A stretch of 64,000 nt of DNA from the NCBI GenBank assembly GCA_035697145.1, contig DASSDL010000080.1:35497-99496 (forward strand). Direction: 5' to 3'. This document shows positions 1 through 8,665 of the stretch, one piece after another. The notes under the pieces are model-generated. The model ran no database searches and was not told the DNA's origin. It saw nothing but the letters and a program-made list of their open reading frames with translations. The translations under genes were made by a program, and so were the position numbers. The first letter of the stretch is position 1. Every line of letters begins with the position of its first letter. The DNA comes from DASQUK01 sp035697145 (GTDB taxonomy: Bacteria > Actinomycetota > Acidimicrobiia > Acidimicrobiales > VFJN01).

Positions 1-36
1 CAGCTCCTGATCGTCGACCAGCAACAGCCGGATCAC
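1..36 (-). CDS. Response regulator, N-terminal fragment (cut by window edge)
   Basis: Only twelve codons lie in the window. They begin with GTG at 36 and read MIRLLLVDDQEL, the typical first strand and acidic pocket (DD) of a receiver domain. The start overlaps the stop of the upstream histidine kinase as GTGA, so the two are probably translationally coupled as a two-component pair. The kinase is of the HisKA_3 class, so a NarL/LuxR-type regulator is expected, but the output domain is outside the window. Confidence 0.75.
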   Translation of the reverse strand, partial: MIRLLLVDDQEL

Positions 37-1190
37 GCTCGTCCCTCCGGCTGAGCGGTGGCGTCCGTGCGGTCCAGCGGAATCGACCCCTCGACCACCC
101 AGCCGTCGCCCTCCGGCCCGGCCGAGACCGTGCCGCCGACTGCGGCGACCCGCTGATGCATGCCGTCGAGGCCGGCTCCGCCACGGCCCGTCGGCGCCGG
201 CGGAGGATGGCGGGCGGGGCCGTTGCGCACCGACACGTCCAGCCGGACGCCGTCCACGACGACCCGTACGACGACGTCCGATCCCGGCGCGTGGTGCCCG
301 ACGTTCGCGAGCGCTTCCTGCACCAGCCGGTATGCGGCCAGGCCTGCGTAGGGATCGACCGCTCGGAGATCACCGAGGACGTCGGCGCGGACGGGCAGCC
401 CGGCCGCGGCGGCCGTGTCGACGAGTCCGACGATGTCGGCGGCGCCCGGCAAAGGCTCGGCACCGGCCTCGTCGGGTGAGCGGAGCAGGCCGACGATCGC
501 CCGCACGCTCTGGAGGCTACCGCGCCCGGCCTGCTCGGCCCGATCGAGCGCGTCTGCCGCAGCCGCGGGGTTCCTGTCGAGCACCCGGCGGGCGCCGCTC
601 ACATTGAGCAGCATGACGGTGAGGCTGTGGCCGACCACGTCGTGGACGTCACGGGCGATGCGCTGGCGCTCGGCCGCGCTGGCCGCGGCCGCCAAGCGGT
701 CCTGCGCTTCTGTCAACGCCGCCACCAGCGTGCGTTCCCGGCGCAGGATGCGTCCGATGCACCACACGATCAAGACACCGGTGCCAAAGTAGACGACCGC
801 CTCACCGTCCTCGTCCCAGTCACCCATGGCATAGATGATCGGGATCGCGATCGCGCCCAACGCGGCGACGACCTCGGCGGCCGGCGACTCGCCGCTCGCG
901 GCCAGCCAGGCGACCGTCAACAGCGCCAGGAAGGTGGCGCCGGGGGCGTCGTAGACAGCGACCAGGGCACCCGGAATGCCGACCCCGGCGACGACCATGA
1001 TCCAGGGCCCGACCCTGATGTCGCCTGCGATCAATGCCCAGGGAACCAGGGCGACGATGACGCCGAACACCAGCCCGGCTTCGAAGGACGACGTGGCGAA
1101 CACGAGCCCGGCCGCGACGAGCGCAGCCACGGGGAAGGCGAGGCTCATGGCGAACGTCCCGCCCCAGGATCGCGGCGCCTCGTCGCTCAT
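33..1190 (-). CDS. NarL-type sensor histidine kinase
   Basis: A 385-residue membrane sensor kinase that would phosphorylate the overlapping response regulator. Residues about 12-145 hold four to six hydrophobic segments with no large extracellular domain, suggesting sensing within the membrane. The HisKA_3 dimerisation helix carries the phospho-acceptor His183 in DVHDVVGHSL. The ATPase domain has an N-box-like EALANVGHHA and a glycine-rich GLDGMHQRVAAVGG. I chose the ATG at 1190 because the further reading frame upstream is low-complexity and a TANNNT hexamer lies six bases before this ATG. The gene is divergent from an MMPL exporter, a common arrangement for envelope or drug stress. The signal sensed is unknown. 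Confidence 0.9.
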   Translation of the reverse strand: MSDEAPRSWGGTFAMSLAFPVAALVAAGLVFATSSFEAGLVFGVIVALVPWALIAGDIRVGPWIMVVAGVGIPGALVAVYDAPGATFLALLTVAWLAASGESPAAEVVAALGAIAIPIIYAMGDWDEDGEAVVYFGTGVLIVWCIGRILRRERTLVAALTEAQDRLAAAASAAERQRIARDVHDVVGHSLTVMLLNVSGARRVLDRNPAAAADALDRAEQAGRGSLQSVRAIVGLLRSPDEAGAEPLPGAADIVGLVDTAAAAGLPVRADVLGDLRAVDPYAGLAAYRLVQEALANVGHHAPGSDVVVRVVVDGVRLDVSVRNGPARHPPPAPTGRGGAGLDGMHQRVAAVGGTVSAGPEGDGWVVEGSIPLDRTDATAQPEGRA

Positions 1191-1196
1191 GCACCG

Positions 1197-1202
1197 AGAG
1201 TA
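1197..1202 (-). promoter_or_regulatory. Candidate -10 for leaderless kinase mRNA
   Basis: On the minus strand this reads TACTCT (TANNNT) and ends six bases before the kinase ATG. No Shine-Dalgarno sequence is visible. No clear -35 was found. Confidence 0.4.
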
Positions 1203-1373
1203 ACGACGGGGCTCGCCGGGGGCATCGTCCCCTGGTACGGGCCCGACCCGTCCTGGGGTACGGGCCACGACTGCCCGGCGGTTCCCTGGGAAACGGTCGG
1301 CGGGCCGATGTGGCTGCACACCCACCGAGCGGACGATGAGGACCGTCCGTCCACCTCGTCGCGGAGGCTCGTC

Positions 1374-3509
1374 ATGTTCACCCTCATTGGCCGCTTCACG
1401 GTCCGCCGGCGCCGCTTGGTGCTCGCCCTGACCGTCCTGTTCGTGCTCGCCGCCGGGGCCGGCGGCGCCGGCGCCTTCGGCGCGTTCGAGGACGAGGGGT
1501 TCGACGATCCCGGCTCCGAGTCCTACCGCGCCAGCCGATTCCTGCAAGACGAGATCGGGACCGACGAGCCCGAGATGGTCCTGCTCGTCGAGGGCGGGGG
1601 CGGCGCGGACGTCGACGACCCGGCGGTCGTGGCCGCCGGGACCGAGCTCACCGACGCGCTGACCGGCGAGCCGGCGGTCGAATCCGCCATCTCCTACTGG
1701 TCGCTGGGCGGTGCACCGGAACTACGGTCCACCGACGGCACGTCGGCGCTGGTGGTGGTCGACGTCGACGGCGACGACGAGACGGTGGGAGACCTCGGCG
1801 ATCGTTACGCCGGCAGCCGCGGCCCCATCACAGTGGGCGTCGGGGGTGAGGACGCCGTCGACGCGGCCATCGAGGAGCAGCTCGGTTCGGACCTGGCCCG
1901 GGCCGAGAGCCTCGCCATCCCGGCGACGCTCGTCCTGCTGGTGCTCGTCTTCGGCGGTGTGGTGGCTGCGTCCCTGCCGTTGGCGATGGCGCTGGTGTCC
2001 GTGACCGGCACCCTCCTGGCGCTCTTCGCCGTGGCACAGGTCACCGACGTCTCCATCTACTCGATCAACCTCACGACCGCACTCGGACTCGGCCTCGCCA
2101 TCGACTACTCGCTGTTCATCGTGAGCCGCTTCCGGGAGGAGCTGGCCGCCGGCCGATCGAGCGACGACGCCGTCGTGCGCACGGTCGAGACCGCCGGCCG
2201 CACCGTCGCCTTCTCCGCCCTCATCGTGGCCGCGTCGCTGTCGGCGCTGCTGGTGTTCCCGCTCTACTTCCTGCGGTCGTTCGCCTACGCCGGCACCGCC
2301 GTGGTCCTCAGCGCCGCCGCCGGGGCGCTCCTCACCCTGCCCGCTCTCCTGGCGGTTCTCGGCCCGCGGGTCAATGCCTGGTCGTTCCGGCGGCATGCCC
2401 CCGTTCCCGGCGGCGCTGACAAGCGCGGGTTCTGGGTTCGCCTGGCCGGCGCGGTGATGCGCCGCCCGGTGCCCGTCGCCACCGGTGTCATCGTGCTGCT
2501 CCTCGTCCTGGGTTCCCCGTTCCTGCGCATCAACCCCGGCCTGCCGTCCTACGAGTCCCTGCCCGAGTCCAACGAGGCTCGCCAGGTCGCTGAGGCCCTC
2601 GCCACCGAGTTCGACGGCAACCAGAGCGAGCAATTCGCCGTCGTCCTGCCCGGGATCGATGCCGAGGGCGCCGACGCCGAGGCCGTGGCCACGTTTGCTG
2701 ACCAGGTCGGGGCATTCGACGGCGTGGCCGACGTGACCGTGGAGTCGGCCGACGCCGGCTCGTGGCTGACCGTCGTGCCCTCGGTGGCGCTGGTGTCGCC
2801 CGAGGGCGAGGATCTCGTCAAGGGCATCCGGGACATCGATGCTCCCTTCGAGTTCGGGGTGGAGGGCGACGCCGCAGACCTGGTCGACACCAAGGCCGCC
2901 ATCTACGACCGGCTGCCGCTGGCGCTGACCATCATCGGCATCACCACGTTCGTGCTCCTGTTCGCCGTGTTCGGCAGCCTCCTCGTCCCCGTCAAGGCCA
3001 TCGTGCTGAACCTGTTGTCGCTGACCGCGACGTTCGGCGCCATGGTGTGGATCTTCCAGGACGGCCACCTGTCCGGCGTGCTCGACTTCACCGCGACCGG
3101 TCAGCTCGACGTGGCCATGCCCATCCTCATGTTCTGCATCGCTTTCGGGCTCTCCATGGACTACGAGGTGTTCCTGCTCTCCCGCATCAAGGAAGAGCAC
3201 GACCGCACGGGTGACAACACCGAGGCGGTCGCGGCCGGCCTGGCCAGCACGGGGCGGCTCATCACCGCAGCGGCGCTGGTCCTGGCCATCACCTTCGCGG
3301 CCTTCGTCACCAGCGGCATGAGCTTCATGAAGCTCATGGGTCTCGGCCTGGCCCTGGCCATCGTCGTGGACGCCACCATCGTCCGGGCGCTGCTGGTGCC
3401 GGCGGTGATGCGGCTCGCGGGTGAGGGCAACTGGTGGGCCCCGGGGCCGCTCCGGCGGCTCCAGCACCGTTGGGGGATCCGGGAGGCGGCAGCGCAGAAG
3501 ACGCAATGA
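1374..3509 (+). CDS. MMPL/RND family transporter
   Basis: A 711-residue integral membrane protein of the MMPL branch of the RND superfamily. These are proton-driven exporters of lipids or drugs in actinobacteria. It has the expected repeat of one N-terminal helix (about 14-34), an extracytoplasmic domain, five helices, then the same arrangement again. Each half carries the proton-relay segment: GLAIDYSLFIVSRFREEL in the first and GLSMDYEVFLLSRIKEEH in the second, followed by conserved GR...AA helices. The ATG at 1374 is preceded by GGAGG at 1363-1367, a good ribosome site. It is divergent from a histidine kinase that may control it. At 711 residues it is a standard single-module MMPL; the substrate cannot be told from sequence. 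Confidence 0.92.
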   Translation: MFTLIGRFTVRRRRLVLALTVLFVLAAGAGGAGAFGAFEDEGFDDPGSESYRASRFLQDEIGTDEPEMVLLVEGGGGADVDDPAVVAAGTELTDALTGEPAVESAISYWSLGGAPELRSTDGTSALVVVDVDGDDETVGDLGDRYAGSRGPITVGVGGEDAVDAAIEEQLGSDLARAESLAIPATLVLLVLVFGGVVAASLPLAMALVSVTGTLLALFAVAQVTDVSIYSINLTTALGLGLAIDYSLFIVSRFREELAAGRSSDDAVVRTVETAGRTVAFSALIVAASLSALLVFPLYFLRSFAYAGTAVVLSAAAGALLTLPALLAVLGPRVNAWSFRRHAPVPGGADKRGFWVRLAGAVMRRPVPVATGVIVLLLVLGSPFLRINPGLPSYESLPESNEARQVAEALATEFDGNQSEQFAVVLPGIDAEGADAEAVATFADQVGAFDGVADVTVESADAGSWLTVVPSVALVSPEGEDLVKGIRDIDAPFEFGVEGDAADLVDTKAAIYDRLPLALTIIGITTFVLLFAVFGSLLVPVKAIVLNLLSLTATFGAMVWIFQDGHLSGVLDFTATGQLDVAMPILMFCIAFGLSMDYEVFLLSRIKEEHDRTGDNTEAVAAGLASTGRLITAAALVLAITFAAFVTSGMSFMKLMGLGLALAIVVDATIVRALLVPAVMRLAGEGNWWAPGPLRRLQHRWGIREAAAQKTQ

Positions 3510-3534
3510 GCCGGCCGGGGGCCGACCGGGACTC

Positions 3535-3732
3535 CTACGGAGCCGGGTCGGCGCTGGTCGGCGCGTCGGCGTCCTCGACCCACACGGAGCCGGGCGCCGG
3601 CGTGAACGACGATGTGTGCCCGTCCTGCCATTCGAGGGTCAACATCGACCCCGTCTTGGCGACGACGGTTCCTCTCTTGCTCGGCGCCCCCTTGGCGGCG
3701 GCGACCACGACGCGATCACCGATCTCGGCCAC
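3535..3732 (-). CDS. DUF1918 domain protein
   Basis: A 65-residue protein resembling the small actinobacterial DUF1918 family: GDRVVVA near the N terminus, RGTVVA, and the EWQDGHTSSFTP segment. It looks like a small SH3-like beta-barrel. The GTG start at 3732 is preceded on the minus strand by GGAGG. Function in the family is unknown. It converges on the MMPL gene and is not obviously part of an operon. Confidence 0.75.
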   Translation of the reverse strand: MAEIGDRVVVAAAKGAPSKRGTVVAKTGSMLTLEWQDGHTSSFTPAPGSVWVEDADAPTSADPAP

Positions 3733-3856
3733 AACACACCTCCATGTCGAGCATGCGTTGGTACCTCAGTGTAGGACCGCCGGATTCGCCGACGAGCACG
3801 GCCGACGAGCTCGGGGGACGGGAGAGTGCGGTCGGCCGGGTCGACCTCCGGGGGCC

Positions 3857-3891
3857 TGGCGAATCGCCAATCCTCTGACTAAGGTCAGGGA
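3857..3891 (+). promoter_or_regulatory. Promoter/operator of the marR-gnat gene
   Basis: Contains a perfect 5-3-5 inverted repeat TGGCG-AAT-CGCCA (3857-3869) and a second inverted repeat CTGAC-TAAG-GTCAG (3875-3888). The latter overlaps TAAGGT (3880-3885), a TANNNT -10 that ends six bases before the ATG at 3892. The layout suggests leaderless transcription with autoregulation by the MarR domain; binding is inferred. Confidence 0.45.
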
Positions 3892-4776
3892 ATGGCGGAC
3901 GCCGCCGTGGCCCAGGTGCGCCGGTTCAACAGGCTCGTCACTCAGCGGGTGGGCGCGCTCGAGGACCACTACCTCGCGCGCGGCCGTCCGCTCGGCGAGG
4001 CCCGGGTGCTGTGGGAGATCGGCGACCGGGGCTGCGACGTGCGATCGCTGCGGTCCCGGCTCGACCTCGACAGCGGTTACCTCAGCAGGCTCCTGCGTTC
4101 CCTTGAGGCGGCGGGGCTCGTGACCGTCGAACCGCACAGCGGCGACCGACGGGTCCGCACCGCGCGCCTCACGCCCGCCGGGGTGGCCGAGCTGGCACTG
4201 CTCGACAGCCGCAGTGACGAGCTGGCGCGCTCGTTCCTCGACCCGCTCGGCGAGGACCAGCGGGCCCGGCTGGTCGCCGCCATGGCCGACGTCGAGCGGT
4301 TGCTCACCGCCGCTCTGGTCGACGTCGACGTGGTTGATCCGGCGCATCCGACGGCCCGGCATTGCCTGAACGCCTACTTCGCCGAGCTCGACCGCCGCTT
4401 CGACGCGGGGTTCGATCCGGCGCTCAGCAGCTCCCCGAACCTCGACGCGATGCGGCCGCCGGCGGGGCTGTTCTTCGTCGCAACGCTGTGCGGAGAGCCC
4501 ATCGGCTGTGGAGGTCTTCAGTTCCACCGCGACGCGCCGCCCGACATCAAGCGCATGTGGGTCGCCGAATCGGTGCGCGGCCTGGGGATCGGGCGGCGCC
4601 TCCTGGCCGAGCTCGAGGCTTGCGCCGCCGCCAGCGGCAGCCGCGTCCTGCGGTTGGAGACCAACCGGTCGCTCGGCGAGGCCATCGACCTCTACCGCTC
4701 GTCGGGCTATCGCGAGGTCGATGCGTTCAACGACGAGCTCTACGCCCACCACTGGTTCGAGAAGCGGCTGTCATGA
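3892..4776 (+). CDS. MarR-type regulator fused to GNAT acetyltransferase
   Basis: A 294-residue two-domain protein. Residues about 5-145 form a MarR winged helix: the recognition helix is around LDSGYLSRLLRSLEAAGLV and the wing is SGDRRVRTARLTPAG. Residues about 150-294 form a GNAT domain with the acetyl-CoA loop RGLGIGRRLL near 229 and the C-terminal LYRSSGYREV. Such HTH-GNAT fusions are known; the usual interpretation is an acetyltransferase with its own DNA-binding domain. The 3' end overlaps the convergent DUF899 gene by six bases. The acetyl acceptor and DNA target are unknown. Confidence 0.88.
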   Translation: MADAAVAQVRRFNRLVTQRVGALEDHYLARGRPLGEARVLWEIGDRGCDVRSLRSRLDLDSGYLSRLLRSLEAAGLVTVEPHSGDRRVRTARLTPAGVAELALLDSRSDELARSFLDPLGEDQRARLVAAMADVERLLTAALVDVDVVDPAHPTARHCLNAYFAELDRRFDAGFDPALSSSPNLDAMRPPAGLFFVATLCGEPIGCGGLQFHRDAPPDIKRMWVAESVRGLGIGRRLLAELEACAAASGSRVLRLETNRSLGEAIDLYRSSGYREVDAFNDELYAHHWFEKRLS

Positions 4777-5502
4777 GTAGCTCAACTGCTCGTCCCAGTC
4801 GAACGGGCGACCCTCCCGGGTGAAGTCGAAAAGGTTCCACAGCGGTTCGAGGGTGCCGACGTGGCGGGGATCCTGGCCTGGCTCCGTCGGGGCATAGAGG
4901 AGCTCCGATCCCCACGAATGGCGGATGGTCTCGCCGTCGCGGTGGAACACGTTCAGCATCGGCCGCTGGTCGCCCGCCGGCGTCTCGGCGTGGTAGTCAC
5001 GGTTGTAGGTGTTCCCGGCCGAGGACAGCAGCCGCAACCGTCGCCAGCCACGCTCCTCGGCGAACGTGAGGAGCCGCGGGAGCGGGGTCTTCGCCACCAC
5101 CGCCAGGTTGAGCCGCTGGGAGGCGTGCTCGGCGGCGCCGTCGAGCTGGTCCACCAGGGCCGTGCAGGACGGGCACGGTCCCTCGAGAATAGGTAGGAGC
5201 GCAGTCTTGCCCCCGCTCGGCCCCGGCCGGTCGTCGCTCGGGTCGCGGGGAAACATGGCGCTGTAGATCACCAGCGAGTCCCTGCCCGGCGCAAAGAGAT
5301 CGGACAACCGAACATCGGTGGGCGCGCCGCTCGGGCCCGCGCCCTTGAAGACGTAGTCCTCCGGGACGGCGCCGCCGGGCGGCAGCCGCCGGCGTGCTGC
5401 GGCCACCCGCTCCATGGCGCGGCGCAGCTCGATCTCCTCGTCGAGCAGCCGGGACCGCGCCGTTCGATACTCGGCCGATTCGCCCGGGAACGTGATGCTC
5501 AT
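4771..5502 (-). CDS. DUF899 family thioredoxin-like protein
   Basis: A 243-residue member of the DUF899 family, a thioredoxin-fold group of unknown reaction. Visible hallmarks are the N-terminal helical region with arginine-rich RAMERVAAARRRLP, FKGAGPSG, YSAMFPRD, and a CPSC motif (Cys110-Cys113) at the thioredoxin active-site position. The C-terminal segment LEPLWNLFDFTREGR is also typical. A ribosome site (AGGAGA on the minus strand) precedes the ATG. It is last in a minus-strand run with the AlkZ-like and SCO6745-like genes, but no functional link is evident. Confidence 0.85.
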   Translation of the reverse strand: MSITFPGESAEYRTARSRLLDEEIELRRAMERVAAARRRLPPGGAVPEDYVFKGAGPSGAPTDVRLSDLFAPGRDSLVIYSAMFPRDPSDDRPGPSGGKTALLPILEGPCPSCTALVDQLDGAAEHASQRLNLAVVAKTPLPRLLTFAEERGWRRLRLLSSAGNTYNRDYHAETPAGDQRPMLNVFHRDGETIRHSWGSELLYAPTEPGQDPRHVGTLEPLWNLFDFTREGRPFDWDEQLSYS

Positions 5503-5556
5503 GGCTCGTCTCCTAACGCGGTCCTCGGGGTATAGGACCGCCCGGGGACCTCGGAT

Positions 5557-6678
5557 TCATCGCGCAACGAACCGGACGTCGTGGCCGCCGGCATCGGGCG
5601 CGAGAAGGCGCATCAGCCTCCGCCCCTCGGTGGCCACGGCGGACCGTGCCCGCTGGTTCAGCCGCACCGCGTGGTCGACGACGATGGCGGCGGCCCCGCC
5701 GTCGCGGTCGTGCTCCAGCCGCCAGGTGCCGCACCCGAAGCCGTCGTGGAGCACCGACCCGCTGACCCGTCGATCGGCACCGAACAGGCGGGCACGGACT
5801 CGGTCGTCGGGCGGGAAGAAGCGGCTGCGGTCGTCGTGCGAGAGCAACACGTTGTCGTACTCGGGCAGGAACCGTGGTGGCGCCGGTGTGTCCGGGTCGG
5901 GTCGAGGCGCATCCTGGACGTCGAACAGCTCCCGGCCCCGCTCGTCACGGAACGGCCGAAGACGCGGTCGCAACCGGTCCACGACCTCCCTCAGCCCGGT
6001 CAGGCGCGACCACGTCGCCACGTCGGCCACGGCCGCCGGGCCGAACGCGGCGAAGTAGCGCATAATCACCTCGTCGATCGGCGGGTCGCTCGCAAGCGGA
6101 CGGCCCAACCACGACTCGACGGTGGTCACCTTCACCTGGCCGCTGCGGCCCCACACCCCCCGGGGTGGAGCCTGGACGAGGCCGAGCTTGCACCGGCAGG
6201 CATAGGCCAGGGCAGCGGCATCCAGCTCGGGAAACCTCTCGGCCAGCGCGGCGCGCAGCTCGGTGTTGCTCAGCGGCTGCTCGGCCAGGACCTGGCGGGC
6301 GAAGTCCAGGACCGGGTCGAGGTCGACGCCCCGCAGCGGTGGCCCGTGGTCGCGGTGCCTGGTCAGCTCCGCATCGAGCACGGGCTGGGCGAGGGACCGC
6401 AGCACCAGGCAGTCGACGGCGGTGACGAGGTGGATGGTGGCACGCATGACGACGATCCGGACCGCTCGGCGGTCGAGCATCGCTTGCGACAGATCGTCGG
6501 GTCGGAACCCGTCCAGGCGGGACCAGAGGGCGTGGTAGGGGTTGAGGGGCACCTGCGCTTGGAGCCCGACCAGATGCTCGACCGCGTCCAGGGCGGGCAG
6601 GGCGGTTCGCTCGAGCAGCAGTTGGCGTGCGAGCGTGGCGCGGTTGAGCGCGCGTCGGGTCAGGACGTCCGCGGTCAT
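5557..6678 (-). CDS. Winged-helix DNA-binding protein, AlkZ/YcaQ-like
   Basis: A 373-residue protein of the HTH_42 (PF06224) superfamily, which includes the AlkZ and YcaQ DNA glycosylases that unhook interstrand crosslinks. The N terminus has LVGLQAQVP, carrying the QxQ pair (Gln40, Gln42) found at the catalytic position in that superfamily. It continues with the typical NPYHALWSRL and VRIVVMRATIHLV segments. The C-terminal half has LPEYDNVLLSHDDRSR. A role in base-excision or crosslink repair is inferred from the family. Actinobacteria carry several divergent paralogues whose activity is untested. The gene follows the SCO6745-like gene by 21 bases, likely in one transcript. Confidence 0.82.
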   Translation of the reverse strand: MTADVLTRRALNRATLARQLLLERTALPALDAVEHLVGLQAQVPLNPYHALWSRLDGFRPDDLSQAMLDRRAVRIVVMRATIHLVTAVDCLVLRSLAQPVLDAELTRHRDHGPPLRGVDLDPVLDFARQVLAEQPLSNTELRAALAERFPELDAAALAYACRCKLGLVQAPPRGVWGRSGQVKVTTVESWLGRPLASDPPIDEVIMRYFAAFGPAAVADVATWSRLTGLREVVDRLRPRLRPFRDERGRELFDVQDAPRPDPDTPAPPRFLPEYDNVLLSHDDRSRFFPPDDRVRARLFGADRRVSGSVLHDGFGCGTWRLEHDRDGGAAAIVVDHAVRLNQRARSAVATEGRRLMRLLAPDAGGHDVRFVAR

Positions 6679-6699
6679 GGCGGCGAGTTTGACGCGTGT

Positions 6700-7602
6700 C
6701 TAGGGTCGGCCGCCTGCCAGGTCGTGCGGCCCGAACGGCAGGTAGCCACCGGCCTGGCGCACGGCGGCGCTCCACGGTTCGACGATCCCGACCAGCTCGT
6801 CGAGGCCGGGGCCCAGCGCCTCGATCGCCGGCCGCATGTGGCGGTCGGTGGCGACCTCGACCGCCTCGCGCTCGACACGCCCGGGTTCGGAGAATCCGTC
6901 CCCGTCGAGCAGCCCGCGGCTGCGCAGGCGCACCATGGCCTCGTCGAGCTCCACCGACGACCAGGCCCGGCTGCGGATGTAGCTGCGCAGCGGCAGTCCC
7001 CAGTACAGCTCGGTGAGCAGGCCGATCTCCACGGCGTCGAACCCGGCGGTGGTCCACGCTGCCGTGTGCGCGTCGCCGCGGAACTCCCGCAGCAGATCGG
7101 CGAGCCGCCAGGCGTCGCCGAGGGGGTCGCCGGGGAGCCCCAACGAGCGCAGCCCGGCATACAAGGGTCGGCCCTCCACCCGGAGTGGATCGGTGGCGCG
7201 CGCCAGCAGCGCAGTCACCTGCGCCAGGCTCGCCGGCGACTCGCCGAGGATGCGCGCCAGCTGGGCGGTGGCGCCCCGGGTCCGCGCCGTGGCGATGGTG
7301 GCGGCGTCGGTCAGCTCCCACCCGTGCGCTACCGCCGGCACCACGACCGCCGGATTGAACACGGCGAAGGCGGCGGCCACCAGTTCGCCCGGGACCTGCC
7401 CGAGCGCCGAGCCGCGGCTGCAGAAGTAGGCGGGTCCGTCGGGCAGCTGCACGCCGTCGGCGACGGTGCCCGGGCTCGGGCCGAACCCCAGCGCCACGTA
7501 TTCCCCGTGGCACTCGGGCGAGAAGTACACCTGCCCGACGAACGGCTCGATCGTCGCCGCCAGCCGTCGGGCCCGGCGCGACAGGGTCTGGTCGTCGATC
7601 AC
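6700..7602 (-). CDS. SCO6745-family helix-turn-helix protein
   Basis: A 300-residue alpha-helical protein resembling the actinobacterial SCO6745 family. Supporting segments are VGQVYFSPECHGEYVALGFG near residue 22, YFCSRGSALGQVPGELVAA, and a C-terminal winged-helix-like part (LTELYWGLP, MVRLRSRGLLDG). No catalytic motif is evident and the function of the family is not known. Start GTG at 7602, preceded by a GGAGGC-like ribosome site. Likely co-transcribed with the downstream AlkZ-like gene. Confidence 0.75.
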   Translation of the reverse strand: MIDDQTLSRRARRLAATIEPFVGQVYFSPECHGEYVALGFGPSPGTVADGVQLPDGPAYFCSRGSALGQVPGELVAAAFAVFNPAVVVPAVAHGWELTDAATIATARTRGATAQLARILGESPASLAQVTALLARATDPLRVEGRPLYAGLRSLGLPGDPLGDAWRLADLLREFRGDAHTAAWTTAGFDAVEIGLLTELYWGLPLRSYIRSRAWSSVELDEAMVRLRSRGLLDGDGFSEPGRVEREAVEVATDRHMRPAIEALGPGLDELVGIVEPWSAAVRQAGGYLPFGPHDLAGGRP

Positions 7603-7624
7603 CGATGCGCCTCCATCGAACCCG

Positions 7625-8665
7625 TCAGGGAACCACCAGGATCTTGCAGTGCCGCTCGGGATCGGCCAGTGCGCGGAAGGCTTCGGGCGCGGCGTCGAGC
7701 CCCACCTCGCTGGTGATCAGCGGGGCGACGTCGATCTCGCCTTCGGCGATCGAGCGGAGGCTGGCCTCGAACTCCGCGGGGTCGTACCCCAGCACGAACT
7801 GCAGGCTCAGCTCCTTGGCGATCCCGCAGAAGGGCGTGACCGTGTCGGGCTGCATGCACACACCCACCACCACGATGCGGCTCTGCGCCGGCGCCCGGCG
7901 CAACGCGTCGTCGATGATGCCGGGCACCCCGATCGCCTCGAACACGACGGGTGCCTGGCCCCGTCCGGCCCGCGTCCAGGCGTCGAAGGCGGGTTCGTCC
8001 ACCGGATCCACGGCCTCGTGGGCGCCTATGACCGTGGCCAGCGCCCTGCGGGCCGGGGACAGGTCGGCGGCCACGATCGGCTCCACCGCCCGCAGCCCGA
8101 GTGCTGCGATCACGGCCAGGCCCACCGGGCCGCAGCCCAGCACGACCGCGCCGTCGCCGGGGCCGATCCCCGAGCGGTTGACGGCGTGGAGGCCGACCGC
8201 CATCGGCTCGGCCAAGGCCGCATGGCGCGGATCCAGCCCGTTGGGCACGACCTGCACGAACGGCGCCGACAGCAGGATGCGCTCGCCGTAGCCGGCCGGG
8301 AGGTCGTTGCTGTACACGATGTCTCGCAGGCCCGTCGGCGTGAGCATGATCGGGACGGAGGTGACGATCGTCCCCGGCGGGGGCCCGACCGTGTCGGGAC
8401 CGACCTCCAGCACTTCGGCGGCGAACTCGTGGCCCATGAACACGTCCCGACCCAGGTCGAGCGGTGGTGCCCCGAAGTCGGGTAGCCCCTCCATGTCGGC
8501 CATCAGGCCCAGCATGGTGGCTGCGTGCTGGACGAAGTGCAGGTCCGAGCCGCAGATCCCACAGGCCCTGACCTGTGCCAGGACCTGTCCGAAGCCCGGC
8601 TGGGGATCCGGCGCGTCGTCCCGAACGATCAGTTGGGATGCTCCGCGCAGCACCAGCGCCCGCAT
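7625..8665 (-). CDS. Zinc-dependent MDR alcohol dehydrogenase
   Basis: A 346-residue medium-chain dehydrogenase/reductase that would oxidise an alcohol or reduce a carbonyl using NAD(P). The catalytic zinc ligands are visible as Cys38 in ACGICGSDLH and His79-Glu80 in MGHEF. The dinucleotide loop is GCGPVGLAV. The four-cysteine structural zinc lobe of classical alcohol dehydrogenases is absent after GHEF. The ATG shares one base with the stop of the upstream luciferase-like gene (TGATG), so the two enzymes are coupled and may act on the same substrate. The substrate is unknown. Confidence 0.87.
   Translation of the reverse strand: MRALVLRGASQLIVRDDAPDPQPGFGQVLAQVRACGICGSDLHFVQHAATMLGLMADMEGLPDFGAPPLDLGRDVFMGHEFAAEVLEVGPDTVGPPPGTIVTSVPIMLTPTGLRDIVYSNDLPAGYGERILLSAPFVQVVPNGLDPRHAALAEPMAVGLHAVNRSGIGPGDGAVVLGCGPVGLAVIAALGLRAVEPIVAADLSPARRALATVIGAHEAVDPVDEPAFDAWTRAGRGQAPVVFEAIGVPGIIDDALRRAPAQSRIVVVGVCMQPDTVTPFCGIAKELSLQFVLGYDPAEFEASLRSIAEGEIDVAPLITSEVGLDAAPEAFRALADPERHCKILVVP

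Noticed and set aside
1722..3506. Long open frame on the minus strand opposite the MMPL gene
   Set aside because: Highly charged low-complexity translation with no domain, produced by high G+C third positions; the plus strand has clear MMPL motifs.
5581..7716. Long plus-strand frame opposite the AlkZ-like and SCO6745-like genes
   Set aside because: Antisense shadow spanning two well-supported genes, without recognisable motifs.
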